Origin: Planctomycetota bacterium
GTDB lineage: Bacteria > Planctomycetota > Phycisphaerae > UBA1845 > PWPN01
Reading direction: 5' to 3'
NCBI GenBank assembly: GCA_022711465.1
Contig: JAKLEZ010000013.1
Span: 106,356 to 170,355 of the forward strand
Length of the DNA: 64,000 nucleotides
How positions within the stretch are numbered: position 1 is the first letter of the stretch; every line of letters begins with the position of its first letter. Below the pieces are notes generated by a model. The model made no database searches and was not told the DNA's origin. It worked only from the letters and a program-made list of their open reading frames with translations. The translations under genes were made by a program, and so were the position numbers. Of this stretch, positions 17,677 to 26,065 are shown one piece after another.

Positions 17677-18237
17677 TCACTTCTCATCTTGTCTACCGGC
17701 CCATTCCACGTCGGTCACTCCAGCCTCGCGGTTCGCCTGACGGGCCCAGGCAAAGAGCAGGTCGCCCAGTCGGTTCAGATAGACGATGATCTCCTCGCGA
17801 ATCGGCTCCTGCCGGTGGAGGGAGACCACGGTCCGCTCGACCCGCCGGCAGCAGGTCCGGGCAATGTGCAGCCGGCCGGCCAGTTCCGTGCCACCGGGCA
17901 GGATGAAATGCCCCAGTGGACCGGTCACTTCGCAAGCCTCGTCGATCCACGCCTCCAGCCTCCACACCTCTTCCACCCCCACGTGCTGGGCACGGGGCAC
18001 GCTTCGAGCGGCGGGAGGCGTGGCCAGTTCGGCCCCGATCATGAACAGGTCGTTCTGGACTCGCTGGGCACGCTCGCCAATCACGCTCTCGCCGGCCGCG
18101 CATCGGCACCAGCCCAGCAGGCTGTTCAACTCGTCCGCCTCGCCGTACGCCCAGACCCGCGCATCGCTCTTGGGCACCCTGCTCCCGTCGAAGAGCGACG
18201 TTTCTCCATGATCGCCATCGCGCGTATACAGCTTCAT
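17677..18237 (-). CDS. pduO: Cob(I)alamin adenosyltransferase, PduO type
   Basis: 186 residues from the ATG at 18237, which has AGGGA directly upstream; the open frame continues to 18366 without homology. Motifs of the PduO family are: MKLYTRDGDHGETSLFDGSRVPKSD at the N-terminus (ATP-binding loop), YGEADELNSLLG, FILPGGTELAGRLHIARTCCRRVER and YLNRLGDLLFAWAR. It transfers the adenosyl group of ATP to cob(I)alamin to make coenzyme B12. PduS and PduT homologues lie about 13 kb away; PduS is the reductase partner of PduO in Salmonella. Confidence 0.93.
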   Translation of the reverse strand: MKLYTRDGDHGETSLFDGSRVPKSDARVWAYGEADELNSLLGWCRCAAGESVIGERAQRVQNDLFMIGAELATPPAARSVPRAQHVGVEEVWRLEAWIDEACEVTGPLGHFILPGGTELAGRLHIARTCCRRVERTVVSLHRQEPIREEIIVYLNRLGDLLFAWARQANREAGVTDVEWAGRQDEK

Positions 18238-18400
18238 TCCCTGCAAGCTACAGAGAGCCTCCCGGTCGGTCAACGCGGGCGGGCTCCGTGAGGGCCGATC
18301 ATAACAGGTGACAGAGGGCCCACACGTTTCGAGCCCCAGATGATTTACGCCCACGGCGCCGAACACCGCGGCCCGACACTACGGCGCGCGGCCGGTGAGT

Positions 18401-18958
18401 TCACCGGTAAAACGCGGTCGCCAGTACGATAGCCGCGATCACGCCCACCAGGTCGGCCAGTAGAGCCGCCGCCAGCGTGTGCCGGATGCGCTTAATGCCA
18501 ATCGACCCGTAGTACACGGTCAACACGTAGAACGTCGTCTCGGTACTGCCTTGAATCACCGACGCCGCATACCCGATGAAACTATCCGGGCCGTGGAACT
18601 TGAACAGATCAAGCATGACCCCGCGCGCCCCGCTGCCCGACAACGGCCGGATCAGGGCCAGCGGCAGCAACTCCAGTTTGTCCACGTGCTCGCTCAAGCC
18701 AGCCCGGGCCATGAGCCACCCCAGCCCGGTCTTCAGGTCGTCCAGCGCCCCGCTCGCTCGGAAAACCGCGATCACCGACAGAATCGCTACCAGGTAGGGA
18801 ATGATCATCACCGCCACGTCGAAACCCTCCTTGGCCCCAGCGACGAAGGTCTCGTACATTGGCACTTTCTTGCCCCAGCCGGCCAGGATGATCGCCAGGA
18901 AGATGGCCGGCACCGCCCATTGGCTGACAATCTGGATCTGGTCGAGGAATCCGGTCAT
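18401..18958 (-). CDS. spmB: Spore maturation protein B-like membrane protein (nucleoside recognition/Gate domain)
   Basis: 185 residues with about five membrane helices. Characteristic parts are FVAGAKEGFDVAVMIIPYLVAILSVIAVFRASGALD, ALIRPLSGSGARGVMLDL, and VIQGSTETTFYVLTVYYGSIGI. It belongs to the Gate (nucleoside-recognition) family with SpmB of Bacillus. Its ATG overlaps the spmA stop by four bases (ATGA), so translation is coupled. The role outside spore formers is unknown; a membrane transport or complex role is inferred. Confidence 0.9.
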   Translation of the reverse strand: MTGFLDQIQIVSQWAVPAIFLAIILAGWGKKVPMYETFVAGAKEGFDVAVMIIPYLVAILSVIAVFRASGALDDLKTGLGWLMARAGLSEHVDKLELLPLALIRPLSGSGARGVMLDLFKFHGPDSFIGYAASVIQGSTETTFYVLTVYYGSIGIKRIRHTLAAALLADLVGVIAAIVLATAFYR

Positions 18959-19740
18959 GACTTCACCTCCTCGTCACCCTTGCCCTCGGTCGCCGGCTCG
19001 GATCTGTCGGGCGGGGCGTCGGCTGGAGAGGCCGGGTGCACACGCTCCGCGGCCGCCGGCATCGGGTAGAACCGCTGCAGGAATCGGGCGGCGAAGATGG
19101 CCGCCACCGTCGTGCAGAATCCGGCGATCATCATGGCCACGACCGGACTGGCCGGGTCCTTGCTGCCGGTGGCGATGCGGTAGCCGATGATGCTGAACGG
19201 GACCAGCGTCAGGCTGCCTGTGTTCATCGCCAGAAATGTCGCCATGCTGTTGGTGGCCGTGTCCTGGGTCGGGTTCAGCGTTTGCAGTTCCTTCATCGCC
19301 TTGAGGCCGAGCGGGGTGGCCGCATTGTCCAGCCCCAGCATGTTGGCGGCCATGTTCATGACGATCGCGCCGCCCGCCGGGTGATCCTTGGGGATGTCGG
19401 GGAACAGCCATCTCAGCAGCGGTCGGAGCAGCCGGGCGAGCCCTTCGATGAGCCCGGCTTCGTGGGCGATCTTCATGAACCCCAGCCACAAGGCCATGAT
19501 CGCGATGAAACTGATGCAGATGTCCACGCTGGCCTTGGCCGCGTCTACGGCGGACGTGGTCAGCTTCTTGCCCATCTCCCTCATCGCCTCCGCTCGGGAG
19601 GGCGACGGCTCCGCTGCCGAGGCCCCCGCCGCGGGCGCGGTCGTTGCGGGGACGATCCTCGCCAGTGGGGCAAACAGGGCCTTGCCCAGCCCATACAGGA
19701 GTCCGATCAGCAGCAGCGCGAACCAGATCTTGTTCAGCAT
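18955..19740 (-). CDS. spmA: Spore maturation protein A-like membrane protein (nucleoside recognition/Gate domain)
   Basis: 261 residues. After an N-terminal helix (IWFALLLIGLLYGLG) comes an Ala/Pro-rich linker, then the Gate domain: ASVDICISFIAIMALWLGFMKIAHEAGL, GGAIVMNMAANMLGLDNAATPLGLKAM and ATFLAMNTGSLTLVPFSIIGYR. SpmA and SpmB homologues are usually adjacent, as here. A charged C-terminal tail of about 30 residues follows the last helix. No spore genes are seen in the window. Confidence 0.9.
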   Translation of the reverse strand: MLNKIWFALLLIGLLYGLGKALFAPLARIVPATTAPAAGASAAEPSPSRAEAMREMGKKLTTSAVDAAKASVDICISFIAIMALWLGFMKIAHEAGLIEGLARLLRPLLRWLFPDIPKDHPAGGAIVMNMAANMLGLDNAATPLGLKAMKELQTLNPTQDTATNSMATFLAMNTGSLTLVPFSIIGYRIATGSKDPASPVVAMMIAGFCTTVAAIFAARFLQRFYPMPAAAERVHPASPADAPPDRSEPATEGKGDEEVKS

Positions 19741-20258
19741 GAGAATGCTCCCATCGTGACCGAAACCAGTCCGAGGGGCATCGTAATCCTCTCAGCGCAC
19801 GCCGCAACGCCGGAGAAGAGAGACTCGGCCGTGCTGTGGCGGCCAGAGGCTTCCGCCGTGCCGACCTGATCCAGAGCAGGAAGCACGGCCGGCCGAGGTG
19901 CCGCCCGTAAGGCACGCAGTTGATGAACAAAGGACCGTCGCGGTGAGAGTCCAGGTCCGGCGTCTGAACACGAAGACCGTCCCCAGAGGATGCCTCCGGG
20001 AACGGTGCCGTGAACCAGCTGCCGCCGAGAGCCGGATGGTCCAAGGAGAGCGTTCTTGGGAGTCCGCCGCATCGACTGAGGCGGCCCGCCGCCGGCCTGT
20101 CCGATGACCTGTGTACGAGAGGGCGATGATTCCCTTGCGGGTGGAGGCGGCTCGGAACTGGCGCCGATCGGCATCGGCCGTGTCCGTCGGTGCTGGGTTC
20201 TTCCCGGGATCGTGTACAATGTGCGCGGTGTTATGTAATTGCAGAATGGGAGCAGGAC
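19741..20258. other. Divergent intergenic region, spmA to the NamZ fusion gene
   Basis: 518 bases with no convincing gene. A TACAAT at about 20214-20219, preceded by TG, is a candidate -10 for the plus-strand gene at 20259, though the -35 is poor. No tRNA, SRP RNA or RNase P pattern was recognised. Confidence 0.4.
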
Positions 20259-22640
20259 ATGCGTGGCAGGACACACCTGATCGGCTTAGTGGTGGCTTTC
20301 TCAACCCTCTCCGTGGTCCTGGCCGACACGGGCGGATTCGATCTTGCCCGGATGGCTTGGGCGGACAAGCACATCGAGGCGGCGATCGGGCGGGGTGAAC
20401 TGCCCGGGGCGGTACTGCTGGTTGGCCGGGGGAACCAAGTCGTGTACCGCAAGGCCTACGGCCACAGGGCGGTCAAGCCGGAGAAGGTGGTCATGGTGCC
20501 GGACACCATTTTCGACATGGCCTCGGTGTCCAAGCCGGTGGGCTGCGCGACCTCGATCATGTTGTTAATCGAACGCGGACAGCTCAACTTGAGTGATCGG
20601 GTCAGCAGGTATTTCCCCGACTTCGCCGCCAACGGCAAGAGAGACGTGACTGTCGAGCAGCTGCTCCTGCATCGCGGCGGGCTCGTCCCCGACAACTCGC
20701 TGAACGACTACAAGGGTACTCCGGCCGAGTCGCTGGCCAAGATCTTCGCTCTGAAGACGATCTACGATCCGGGTGCGGGTTTCGATTACACCGACGTCGG
20801 CTACATCATGCTGGGTGAGTTGGTCAAGGCGGTCGACGGCCGGTCGCTGGATCAGTTTGCCAGGCAGGAGCTGTTCGAGCCCCTGGGCATGAAGGACACC
20901 GGCTACATGCCGTCGAATGAACTCAAGCCGCGATGTGCTCCGACGGAGCAGCGTGACGGCCAGTGGATGATCGGCGAAGTACACGACCCGCGGGCCTATG
21001 CCCTCGGCGGATTCGCCGGCCACGCGGGCTTGTTCAGTACCGCCGACGACATGGCCAGGTACTGCCGCATGATGCTCAGCGGGGGGACCCTGGATGGCAA
21101 GCGAATTCTCTCCGAGCTGACCGTCCGCGAGATGACCCGCGGGAGGTGCTTGCCCGACGGCACCGGCTGCCGCGGTTACGGATTCGATGTCAGCACCGGC
21201 TTCTCCTCCGCGCGGGGCAATCTGTTCGAGGCGGGCTCGACCTATGGGCACACCGGATTCACCGGCACGATGTTCTGGATCGACCCCAACCATGACTGCT
21301 ATGTCGTACTGCTGACCAACGCGGTGCATCCGGATGGCAAGGGAACGGTTATTGATCTTCGCCGCCGGGTGGCGACGGTCGTGGCCAGCGCGTTGATCGA
21401 AAGCCCGGCGGAGCGTTATCTGCCCGCGGTGGTACGTCCGCCGGTGGTGGCCGGGGCCGCATCCAACCCGACCGGCGAAACGCGAAACGCGGTGGGCAAG
21501 CCGGCTGAGGTGCTCTGCGGGATCGACGTGCTCAAGCGCGACCGCTTCAAGTTGCTCGAGGGGCGGAGGGTCGCACTGATCACCAACCATACCGGCCTCG
21601 ACCGTGACGGCAATCGAACGCTGGACCTGCTCATCGCCGCCACGAACGTCAAGGTCGTCAAGCTGTTTTCACCGGAGCATGGCTTTCACGGCAAGCTCGA
21701 CGAGAAGGTCAGCGACGCGGTAGACGAGAAGACCGGCCTCAAGGTGTACAGCCTGTACGGCAAGACCAACCGGCCGACGCCGGAGATGCTCGAAGGTGTG
21801 GACACGATCGTCTACGACATTCAGGATGTTGGGGCACGCTTCTACACCTACGTTGCCACCATGGGGTACGCGATGGAGGAGGCGGCCAAGGCCAAGCTGA
21901 AGATGATCGTGCTCGACCGGCCGAATCCGATCACCGGCATCCGTGTCGACGGCCCGATTTACGACAAGCAAAACCGGGCATTCACCGCTTTCGGTCCTCT
22001 GCCTGTGGTTCACGGCATGACCGTGGGCGAACTCGCTGGGATGTTCAACGCCGAGTACAAGATCGGCTGCGACCTCACCGTGGTCCAGGTCGAGGGCTGG
22101 AAACGCACGATGTGGTGGGATGAGACCGGGCTCATGTGGGTCAATCCGTCGCCCAACATGCGCAACCTGACCCAGGCAACGCTCTACCCGGCCATCTGCC
22201 TGCTGGAAGGCTGTAATCTCTCGGTTGGCCGGGGGACCGATCAGCCTTTCGAGTTCTTCGGTGCCCCCTGGATCGACAGCAGGAAGCTGGCCGCCGCTTT
22301 GAACGGGGCCAAGCTCCCGGGTGTGCGTTTTGTGCCCATCCAGTTCGTTCCCGTCCCGGGCACCAAGCTCGCGGGCAAGGAGTGTCAGGGCATCTACGTC
22401 CTGCTGACCGATCGGAACGTCTTCGAGCCGGTCCGCTCGGGCCTGGCCATCGGTTGGCACCTGTCGCGTCTATTCGGCAGCCAGTTCGAGGTGGACAAGA
22501 TGAACAACCTGGTGGGCAACGCCCAGGTGACCGAGGCGGTCAAGGCCGTGGCTCGTCCGGACGAACTGTCCAAGTTGTGGCGTGAACCGCTCGACGCGTT
22601 CAAGAAGGTGCGAAGCCAGTACCTGATCTACGCCCGATGA
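20259..22640 (+). CDS. Secreted fusion of serine beta-lactamase-like hydrolase and DUF1343/NamZ exo-beta-N-acetylmuramidase
   Basis: 793 residues. The ATG at 20259 has GGGAGCAGGA upstream and a signal peptide ending VVLA-DTGG. Residues about 25-380 form a class-C beta-lactamase/esterase fold: Ser89-Val-Ser-Lys92 (SxxK), DYTDVGYIMLGELV (Tyr nucleophile-assisting motif) and YGHTGFTGTMFWIDP (HTG-type motif). Residues about 425-793 are DUF1343, the NamZ (GH171) family: VALITNHTGLDRDGNRT, LFSPEHGFHG, YDIQDVGARFYTYV, LDRPNPI and LEGCNLSVGRGTDQPFEFFGAPWID. NamZ releases MurNAc from peptidoglycan ends. In Bacillus a separate NamZ and a beta-lactamase-like protein lie side by side, so the fusion fits wall turnover. 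Confidence 0.88.
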   Translation: MRGRTHLIGLVVAFSTLSVVLADTGGFDLARMAWADKHIEAAIGRGELPGAVLLVGRGNQVVYRKAYGHRAVKPEKVVMVPDTIFDMASVSKPVGCATSIMLLIERGQLNLSDRVSRYFPDFAANGKRDVTVEQLLLHRGGLVPDNSLNDYKGTPAESLAKIFALKTIYDPGAGFDYTDVGYIMLGELVKAVDGRSLDQFARQELFEPLGMKDTGYMPSNELKPRCAPTEQRDGQWMIGEVHDPRAYALGGFAGHAGLFSTADDMARYCRMMLSGGTLDGKRILSELTVREMTRGRCLPDGTGCRGYGFDVSTGFSSARGNLFEAGSTYGHTGFTGTMFWIDPNHDCYVVLLTNAVHPDGKGTVIDLRRRVATVVASALIESPAERYLPAVVRPPVVAGAASNPTGETRNAVGKPAEVLCGIDVLKRDRFKLLEGRRVALITNHTGLDRDGNRTLDLLIAATNVKVVKLFSPEHGFHGKLDEKVSDAVDEKTGLKVYSLYGKTNRPTPEMLEGVDTIVYDIQDVGARFYTYVATMGYAMEEAAKAKLKMIVLDRPNPITGIRVDGPIYDKQNRAFTAFGPLPVVHGMTVGELAGMFNAEYKIGCDLTVVQVEGWKRTMWWDETGLMWVNPSPNMRNLTQATLYPAICLLEGCNLSVGRGTDQPFEFFGAPWIDSRKLAAALNGAKLPGVRFVPIQFVPVPGTKLAGKECQGIYVLLTDRNVFEPVRSGLAIGWHLSRLFGSQFEVDKMNNLVGNAQVTEAVKAVARPDELSKLWREPLDAFKKVRSQYLIYAR

Positions 22641-22925
22641 GGAACGCGGGGGCAACGCTCGCCGGCCCGACCCGCCGCAGCACTGAAACCGAGAGCGGGG
22701 CGAACGAAGCACCATGTCGTGCCCATTCGCCCCCACGTCGGCCCAACGAACGCCTCGGCTGGCTTGGCCCCAACGCTGGCGTCGCCATCAGGGGGATCGA
22801 TAAACCGATCCGGCTCACCCCTGAAGCCGACACCCCCGCGGTCGTCTTTTTCCGGGCGTGACCGGCAACGGACGGCCAGCGGTGGCGGCGGGCAAGGAGT
22901 TCCCGGCCTGTGGCGTGGTCGGGCG

Positions 22926-23429
22926 TCAGGTCTGCCCTTCGGTGTGCTTGATGGAGATGCGCCTGGCGCTGGCTCCCTCCGTCTTGCACAACCGGATCGT
23001 CAGGATGCCGTTGCGGTACTCCGCGTCGACTTTGTCCGGATCGATTTCGGTGGGTAGTTTGACCATGCGATGGAAGGAGCCGAACTTGCGTTCGACTTGG
23101 TAGTATCCTTTTCTCTTCTCCTCGAACTCGTCCTTTTTCTCGCCCGAAATCCTGAGGCTGTCGGCCGTGACCTGGATTTCGAGGTCCTTGGGGTCGATGC
23201 CGGGGAGCTCGGCTCGGACAGTGATATCCTGCTCGGTTTCCGACACGTCGACGGCCGGCCCCCAGCCGGTGATCGGCGAGAGGAGCCGGTCGAAGCCGCT
23301 TCTGCCTTCCTGCAGGAAACTGTCGAAGAGCCGGTCCAGTTCGTGGCGGAACCGTTCAATCGCGGATTGTGCCGCCGGGTCCCGGTTCTCGGTGTCCACC
23401 CGCTTCGTGCGCCAGGGTATGAGACTCAT
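22926..23429 (-). CDS. Small heat shock protein Hsp20 (third of three)
   Basis: 167 residues from the ATG at 23429 (MSLIPWRTKR, a common Hsp20 N-terminus), with AAAGGA about 11 bases upstream. The alpha-crystallin domain spans about 65-155: VDVSETEQDITVRAELPGIDPKDLEIQV, FGSFHRMVKLP and the A-x-x-x-NGILTIRL motif (AEYRNGILTIRL). It is an ATP-independent holdase. It is the last gene of the Hsp20 trio and is downstream of the promoter at 24504-24532. Confidence 0.92.
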   Translation of the reverse strand: MSLIPWRTKRVDTENRDPAAQSAIERFRHELDRLFDSFLQEGRSGFDRLLSPITGWGPAVDVSETEQDITVRAELPGIDPKDLEIQVTADSLRISGEKKDEFEEKRKGYYQVERKFGSFHRMVKLPTEIDPDKVDAEYRNGILTIRLCKTEGASARRISIKHTEGQT

Positions 23430-23534
23430 GCGTCGAACCATCCTTTCATCCGCAGGCCCGCGCCTCGCGTGTTCCTGCTGTGCCGCCAGTATCCTCCTCT
23501 GGCTGAAAGCTGATCATTGCCTGCCGAACACGGC

Positions 23535-23936
23535 CTACAGCATCTTGATCGCGATCTTGCGCGGCTTCACTGCCTCTATCTTGGGCAGGTGCAGCGTGAG
23601 TACGCCATCGGCGTACTCGGCGGTAATCCGAGACGCGTCGATCGCTTCGCTGACCTGGAAACTGCGATAGAAATCGCCAACACCGTACTCGCGGAGCAGG
23701 TAACGGGTTTCCGGCGTCTGACGCACGGGGACCCGGCCGTGGATCTCCAGCGAGCCGTTCTCGAACTTCACGTCAATACTACTGCTGCTCACTCCGGGCA
23801 TGTCGGCCACAACCAGCAGTTCTTCCTTGTTCTCGATGATATCCACATTCGGCCGGTAAGCTCGCCCGCTGCGGGTTCGCTCGGCCTGGGCGACTTCGGC
23901 TTCAGCGGTCTTCTTGGCAACGGCACTGTCCACCAT
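23535..23936 (-). CDS. Small heat shock protein Hsp20 (second of three)
   Basis: 133 residues; AAAGGAGG precedes the ATG by seven bases. The crystallin domain covers most of the chain: PNVDIIENKEELLVVADMPGVSSSSIDVKFENGSLEIHG, the FYRSFQVSE strand and AEYADGVLTLHLPK. The N-terminal arm is short (about 28 residues) and Lys/Ala-rich, so this paralogue probably differs from its neighbours in assembly. Confidence 0.92.
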   Translation of the reverse strand: MVDSAVAKKTAEAEVAQAERTRSGRAYRPNVDIIENKEELLVVADMPGVSSSSIDVKFENGSLEIHGRVPVRQTPETRYLLREYGVGDFYRSFQVSEAIDASRITAEYADGVLTLHLPKIEAVKPRKIAIKML

Positions 23937-23970
23937 GGCAATACCTCCTTTCGATCTACAGCAGGAACAC

Positions 23971-24420
23971 TCACAGGCACTTGACTTGGATCTTCCGCAG
24001 CCTGGCGGCCTCGGCCTTGGGCAGCTTCAGGGTCAGTACGCCGGACGCAAGCGTGGCCTCGACCCGCCCGGAGTCCACATCGACGGGCAGACGGATCACT
24101 CGGCTGAACGGACCCGTCCCTCGCTCGCGACGGTGATAGACCTCGTCGGTGCCATCCCCTTCCCTACGCTGGCCCTTGACGGTCAGTTCGCGACCGGAGA
24201 CCAGAATCTCGATGTCCTCCATCTTCAACCCCGGCGTCTCAGCTTCGGCGTACAGATTGCCTTCGTCCTCCCAGACGTTCAGGGCCGGAAACGCCGAGCT
24301 GCCGAACAAGCCGGATCCAACCAGTGGTGCCAGACCCTCCACCCAGTCGCCCAGCAGGCGATCCACCTCGCCGCGGAGTTGCTGGATCGGGTTGCCGCCT
24401 TCACCTAATCTCGCGAACAT
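23971..24420 (-). CDS. Small heat shock protein Hsp20 (first of three)
   Basis: 149 residues from the ATG at 24420, eight bases after AGGAGG; a GTG two codons earlier is too close to that site. The crystallin domain runs from FPALNVWEDEGNLYAEAETPGLKMEDIEILV to ATLASGVLTLKLPKAEAARLRKIQV. The N-terminal arm has an amphipathic helix (IQQLRGEVDRLLGDWVE) typical of class A Hsp20. It leads the trio, with a gap of 34 bases to the second gene. Confidence 0.92.
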   Translation of the reverse strand: MFARLGEGGNPIQQLRGEVDRLLGDWVEGLAPLVGSGLFGSSAFPALNVWEDEGNLYAEAETPGLKMEDIEILVSGRELTVKGQRREGDGTDEVYHRRERGTGPFSRVIRLPVDVDSGRVEATLASGVLTLKLPKAEAARLRKIQVKCL

Positions 24421-24503
24421 GTCCACTGCCTCCTTTCGGGAACCAATGCATCAACGAACTCCATCAAGACGCCTGCAGGTAGTGCAAAGACTGTGCCGTG
24501 ATC

Positions 24504-24532
24504 ATTGTATCCTGTAAACCATTGTCGTTCAA
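24504..24532 (-). promoter_or_regulatory. Predicted promoter of the Hsp20 operon
   Basis: On the minus strand, TTGAAC (24532-24527), a spacer of exactly 17 bases, then TACAAT (24509-24504). It is 84 bases upstream of the first Hsp20 start. The -35 is preceded by CT (CTTTGAAC), which also resembles the heat-shock sigma-32 -35 element, but the -10 is of the housekeeping type. No CIRCE inverted repeat was seen. Confidence 0.7.
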
Positions 24533-24663
24533 AGTTTTACGGCGCCATCCGGTGCCGGCGATCATGCCAGATGCCAGATTGGCAGGGCAGGATCTGATTT
24601 CTGGGGATGATCGCCGGGCCGCTGGCCGATAGTCTTCTCAACGAACCGCGATGCCGAGGGCCC

Positions 24664-25407
24664 ATGAGCGACCATCCCACAACGCCCCATACTCCGACGC
24701 CGGGCGGTGACACCGGCTGGCTGGCCGAGACCTTGGATACCCGTCCAGAGATCGTCTGGATGGCTCCGTTCATGATCTACCTCATTCTGTTGGGGCTCAA
24801 TGACAAGTTTCCCGAAGAGTGGATGGCTGTGCCTATCGCCATTCGCGGCTTCGGCGGCCTGGCCGCGTTCTGGATCGTTCGCCGCAGGTTGCCCTCGTTG
24901 GGGAGACCGCATGTCCTCCTGGCGATCGTCCTTGGCATCCTGGCGGCCGCCGGCTGGGTGCTCGGCCAGTATGGGTGCAACGCCGTCGGCTTGGGAGGCA
25001 GCTGGTTCGGTCTCCGTCCGGGCCCGGACGGCCATGATCCGCGCGTGGACCTGACCACCGCGGCCTGGACATCTCAAGCCGTCCTGCGAATCACTGTGGC
25101 CACGATCACCGTCCCAGTGGTCGAGGAACTCTTCTGGCGCGGCTTCATGTTACGTACGTTCATCAACTGGCAGCGGTTCGAGACTGTTCCGCTCGGGACG
25201 TTCACCTGGCTGTCGTTCCTGGGCACCGCTTTGCTGTCCACGGTGCAGCATCCGGCCAATTGGGGAGTGAGCATCCTCTGCTGGATGGCTTTCAATGCCT
25301 TGTTCTACTGGAAGAAGAGCCTGCTGTTCCTGATGATCGTCCACGGTGTGACCAACCTGGCCCTCTATCTCTATGTTATCACTCGTCACGACTGGATCTT
25401 CTGGTGA
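24664..25407 (+). CDS. CPBP/CAAX-type intramembrane protease, exosortase-system type
   Basis: 247 residues from the ATG at 24664 (GAGGG just upstream); an ATG at 24607 is possible. There are about six membrane helices. The Abi/CPBP motifs are VVEELFWRGFMLR (EExxxR), TVQHPANWGVSILCWMAFNALFY and IVHGVTNLALY (conserved His). The N-terminal helices and GRPHVLLAIVLGILAAAGWVLGQY resemble the CAAX-protease relatives linked to exosortase/PEP-CTERM loci. A PEP-CTERM protein lies at 29321, although no exosortase gene is in the window. The last 29 bases overlap the convergent glycosylase gene. Confidence 0.82.
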   Translation: MSDHPTTPHTPTPGGDTGWLAETLDTRPEIVWMAPFMIYLILLGLNDKFPEEWMAVPIAIRGFGGLAAFWIVRRRLPSLGRPHVLLAIVLGILAAAGWVLGQYGCNAVGLGGSWFGLRPGPDGHDPRVDLTTAAWTSQAVLRITVATITVPVVEELFWRGFMLRTFINWQRFETVPLGTFTWLSFLGTALLSTVQHPANWGVSILCWMAFNALFYWKKSLLFLMIVHGVTNLALYLYVITRHDWIFW

Positions 25408-26065
25408 GATCCTCGTGCTCGAAACGCTCCAGGGGGCAGCCTTCGCACCGCGGGCAGGGTCGGCAGTGCAGCTTGCCGACCTGGACCAGCAGGGCATGAT
25501 ACTCATTGAAGTACGCGGCGTCCTCGGGCAGGTTCGACTCGAACAGATCCTTGATCTCGTCGTAGTCGGCCGAGTCATCCACGAGGCCGTGCCGGTACAG
25601 GATCCGGGCCGTGTAGGCGTCCACCACGAAGCTCGGCACCCCACCCGCATAGAGCAGAATGGCATCGGCCGTTTCCCGGCCGATCCCCGACACGCTGAGG
25701 AGCTGCTCGCGAAGTGCATCAGATGAGGTGTTGAACATCCGCTTCAGATCACCTTGGTAACGATCCCACAGCCACTCGACGAACGACTTGAGCCTGCGGG
25801 CCTTGACCTTGTACGTTCCTGCAGGGCGAACCAGCTCGGCCAGCTCTTCGACGGTCATCTCGTGCAGCCGTCTCCAGTCCAGGGTCTTGGCCGCCGCGAG
25901 ATTGGCGATGGCCCGCTCCACGTTTCGCCAAGCGGTGTTCTGCGTGAGGATGGCTCCGATGATGACCTCCGTCGGGCTCTTCGCCGGCCACCAGCGCTGT
26001 GGTCCGAAGGCTTCGAACATCGCATCGTAGAAGGCCTTGAGCGTCTGCGAGGTGCGGGTACTCAT
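25379..26065 (-). CDS. HhH-GPD DNA glycosylase, endonuclease III-related (COG2231/MagIII-like)
   Basis: 228 residues from the ATG at 26065, whose ATGA overlaps the stop of the upstream sulfatase-fold gene, so translation is coupled. The fold is shown by SPTEVIIGAILTQNTAWRNVERAI and the helix-hairpin-helix LLSVSGIGRETADAILLYA, followed by SFVVDAYTARIL with the catalytic Asp. The Lys of endonuclease III (GRKTA) is Glu here (GRETA), which predicts a glycosylase without lyase activity, as in the 3-methyladenine glycosylase MagIII group. A Cys cluster CRPCPRCEGC near the C-terminus can bind an iron-sulfur cluster. The substrate is inferred, not proven. Confidence 0.87.
   Translation of the reverse strand: MSTRTSQTLKAFYDAMFEAFGPQRWWPAKSPTEVIIGAILTQNTAWRNVERAIANLAAAKTLDWRRLHEMTVEELAELVRPAGTYKVKARRLKSFVEWLWDRYQGDLKRMFNTSSDALREQLLSVSGIGRETADAILLYAGGVPSFVVDAYTARILYRHGLVDDSADYDEIKDLFESNLPEDAAYFNEYHALLVQVGKLHCRPCPRCEGCPLERFEHEDLTRRSSRDE

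Noticed and set aside
19800..20200. Possible structured RNA (SRP or RNase P) in the spmA upstream region
   Set aside because: GC-rich and foldable, but none of the conserved core strings of these RNAs was found on either strand.
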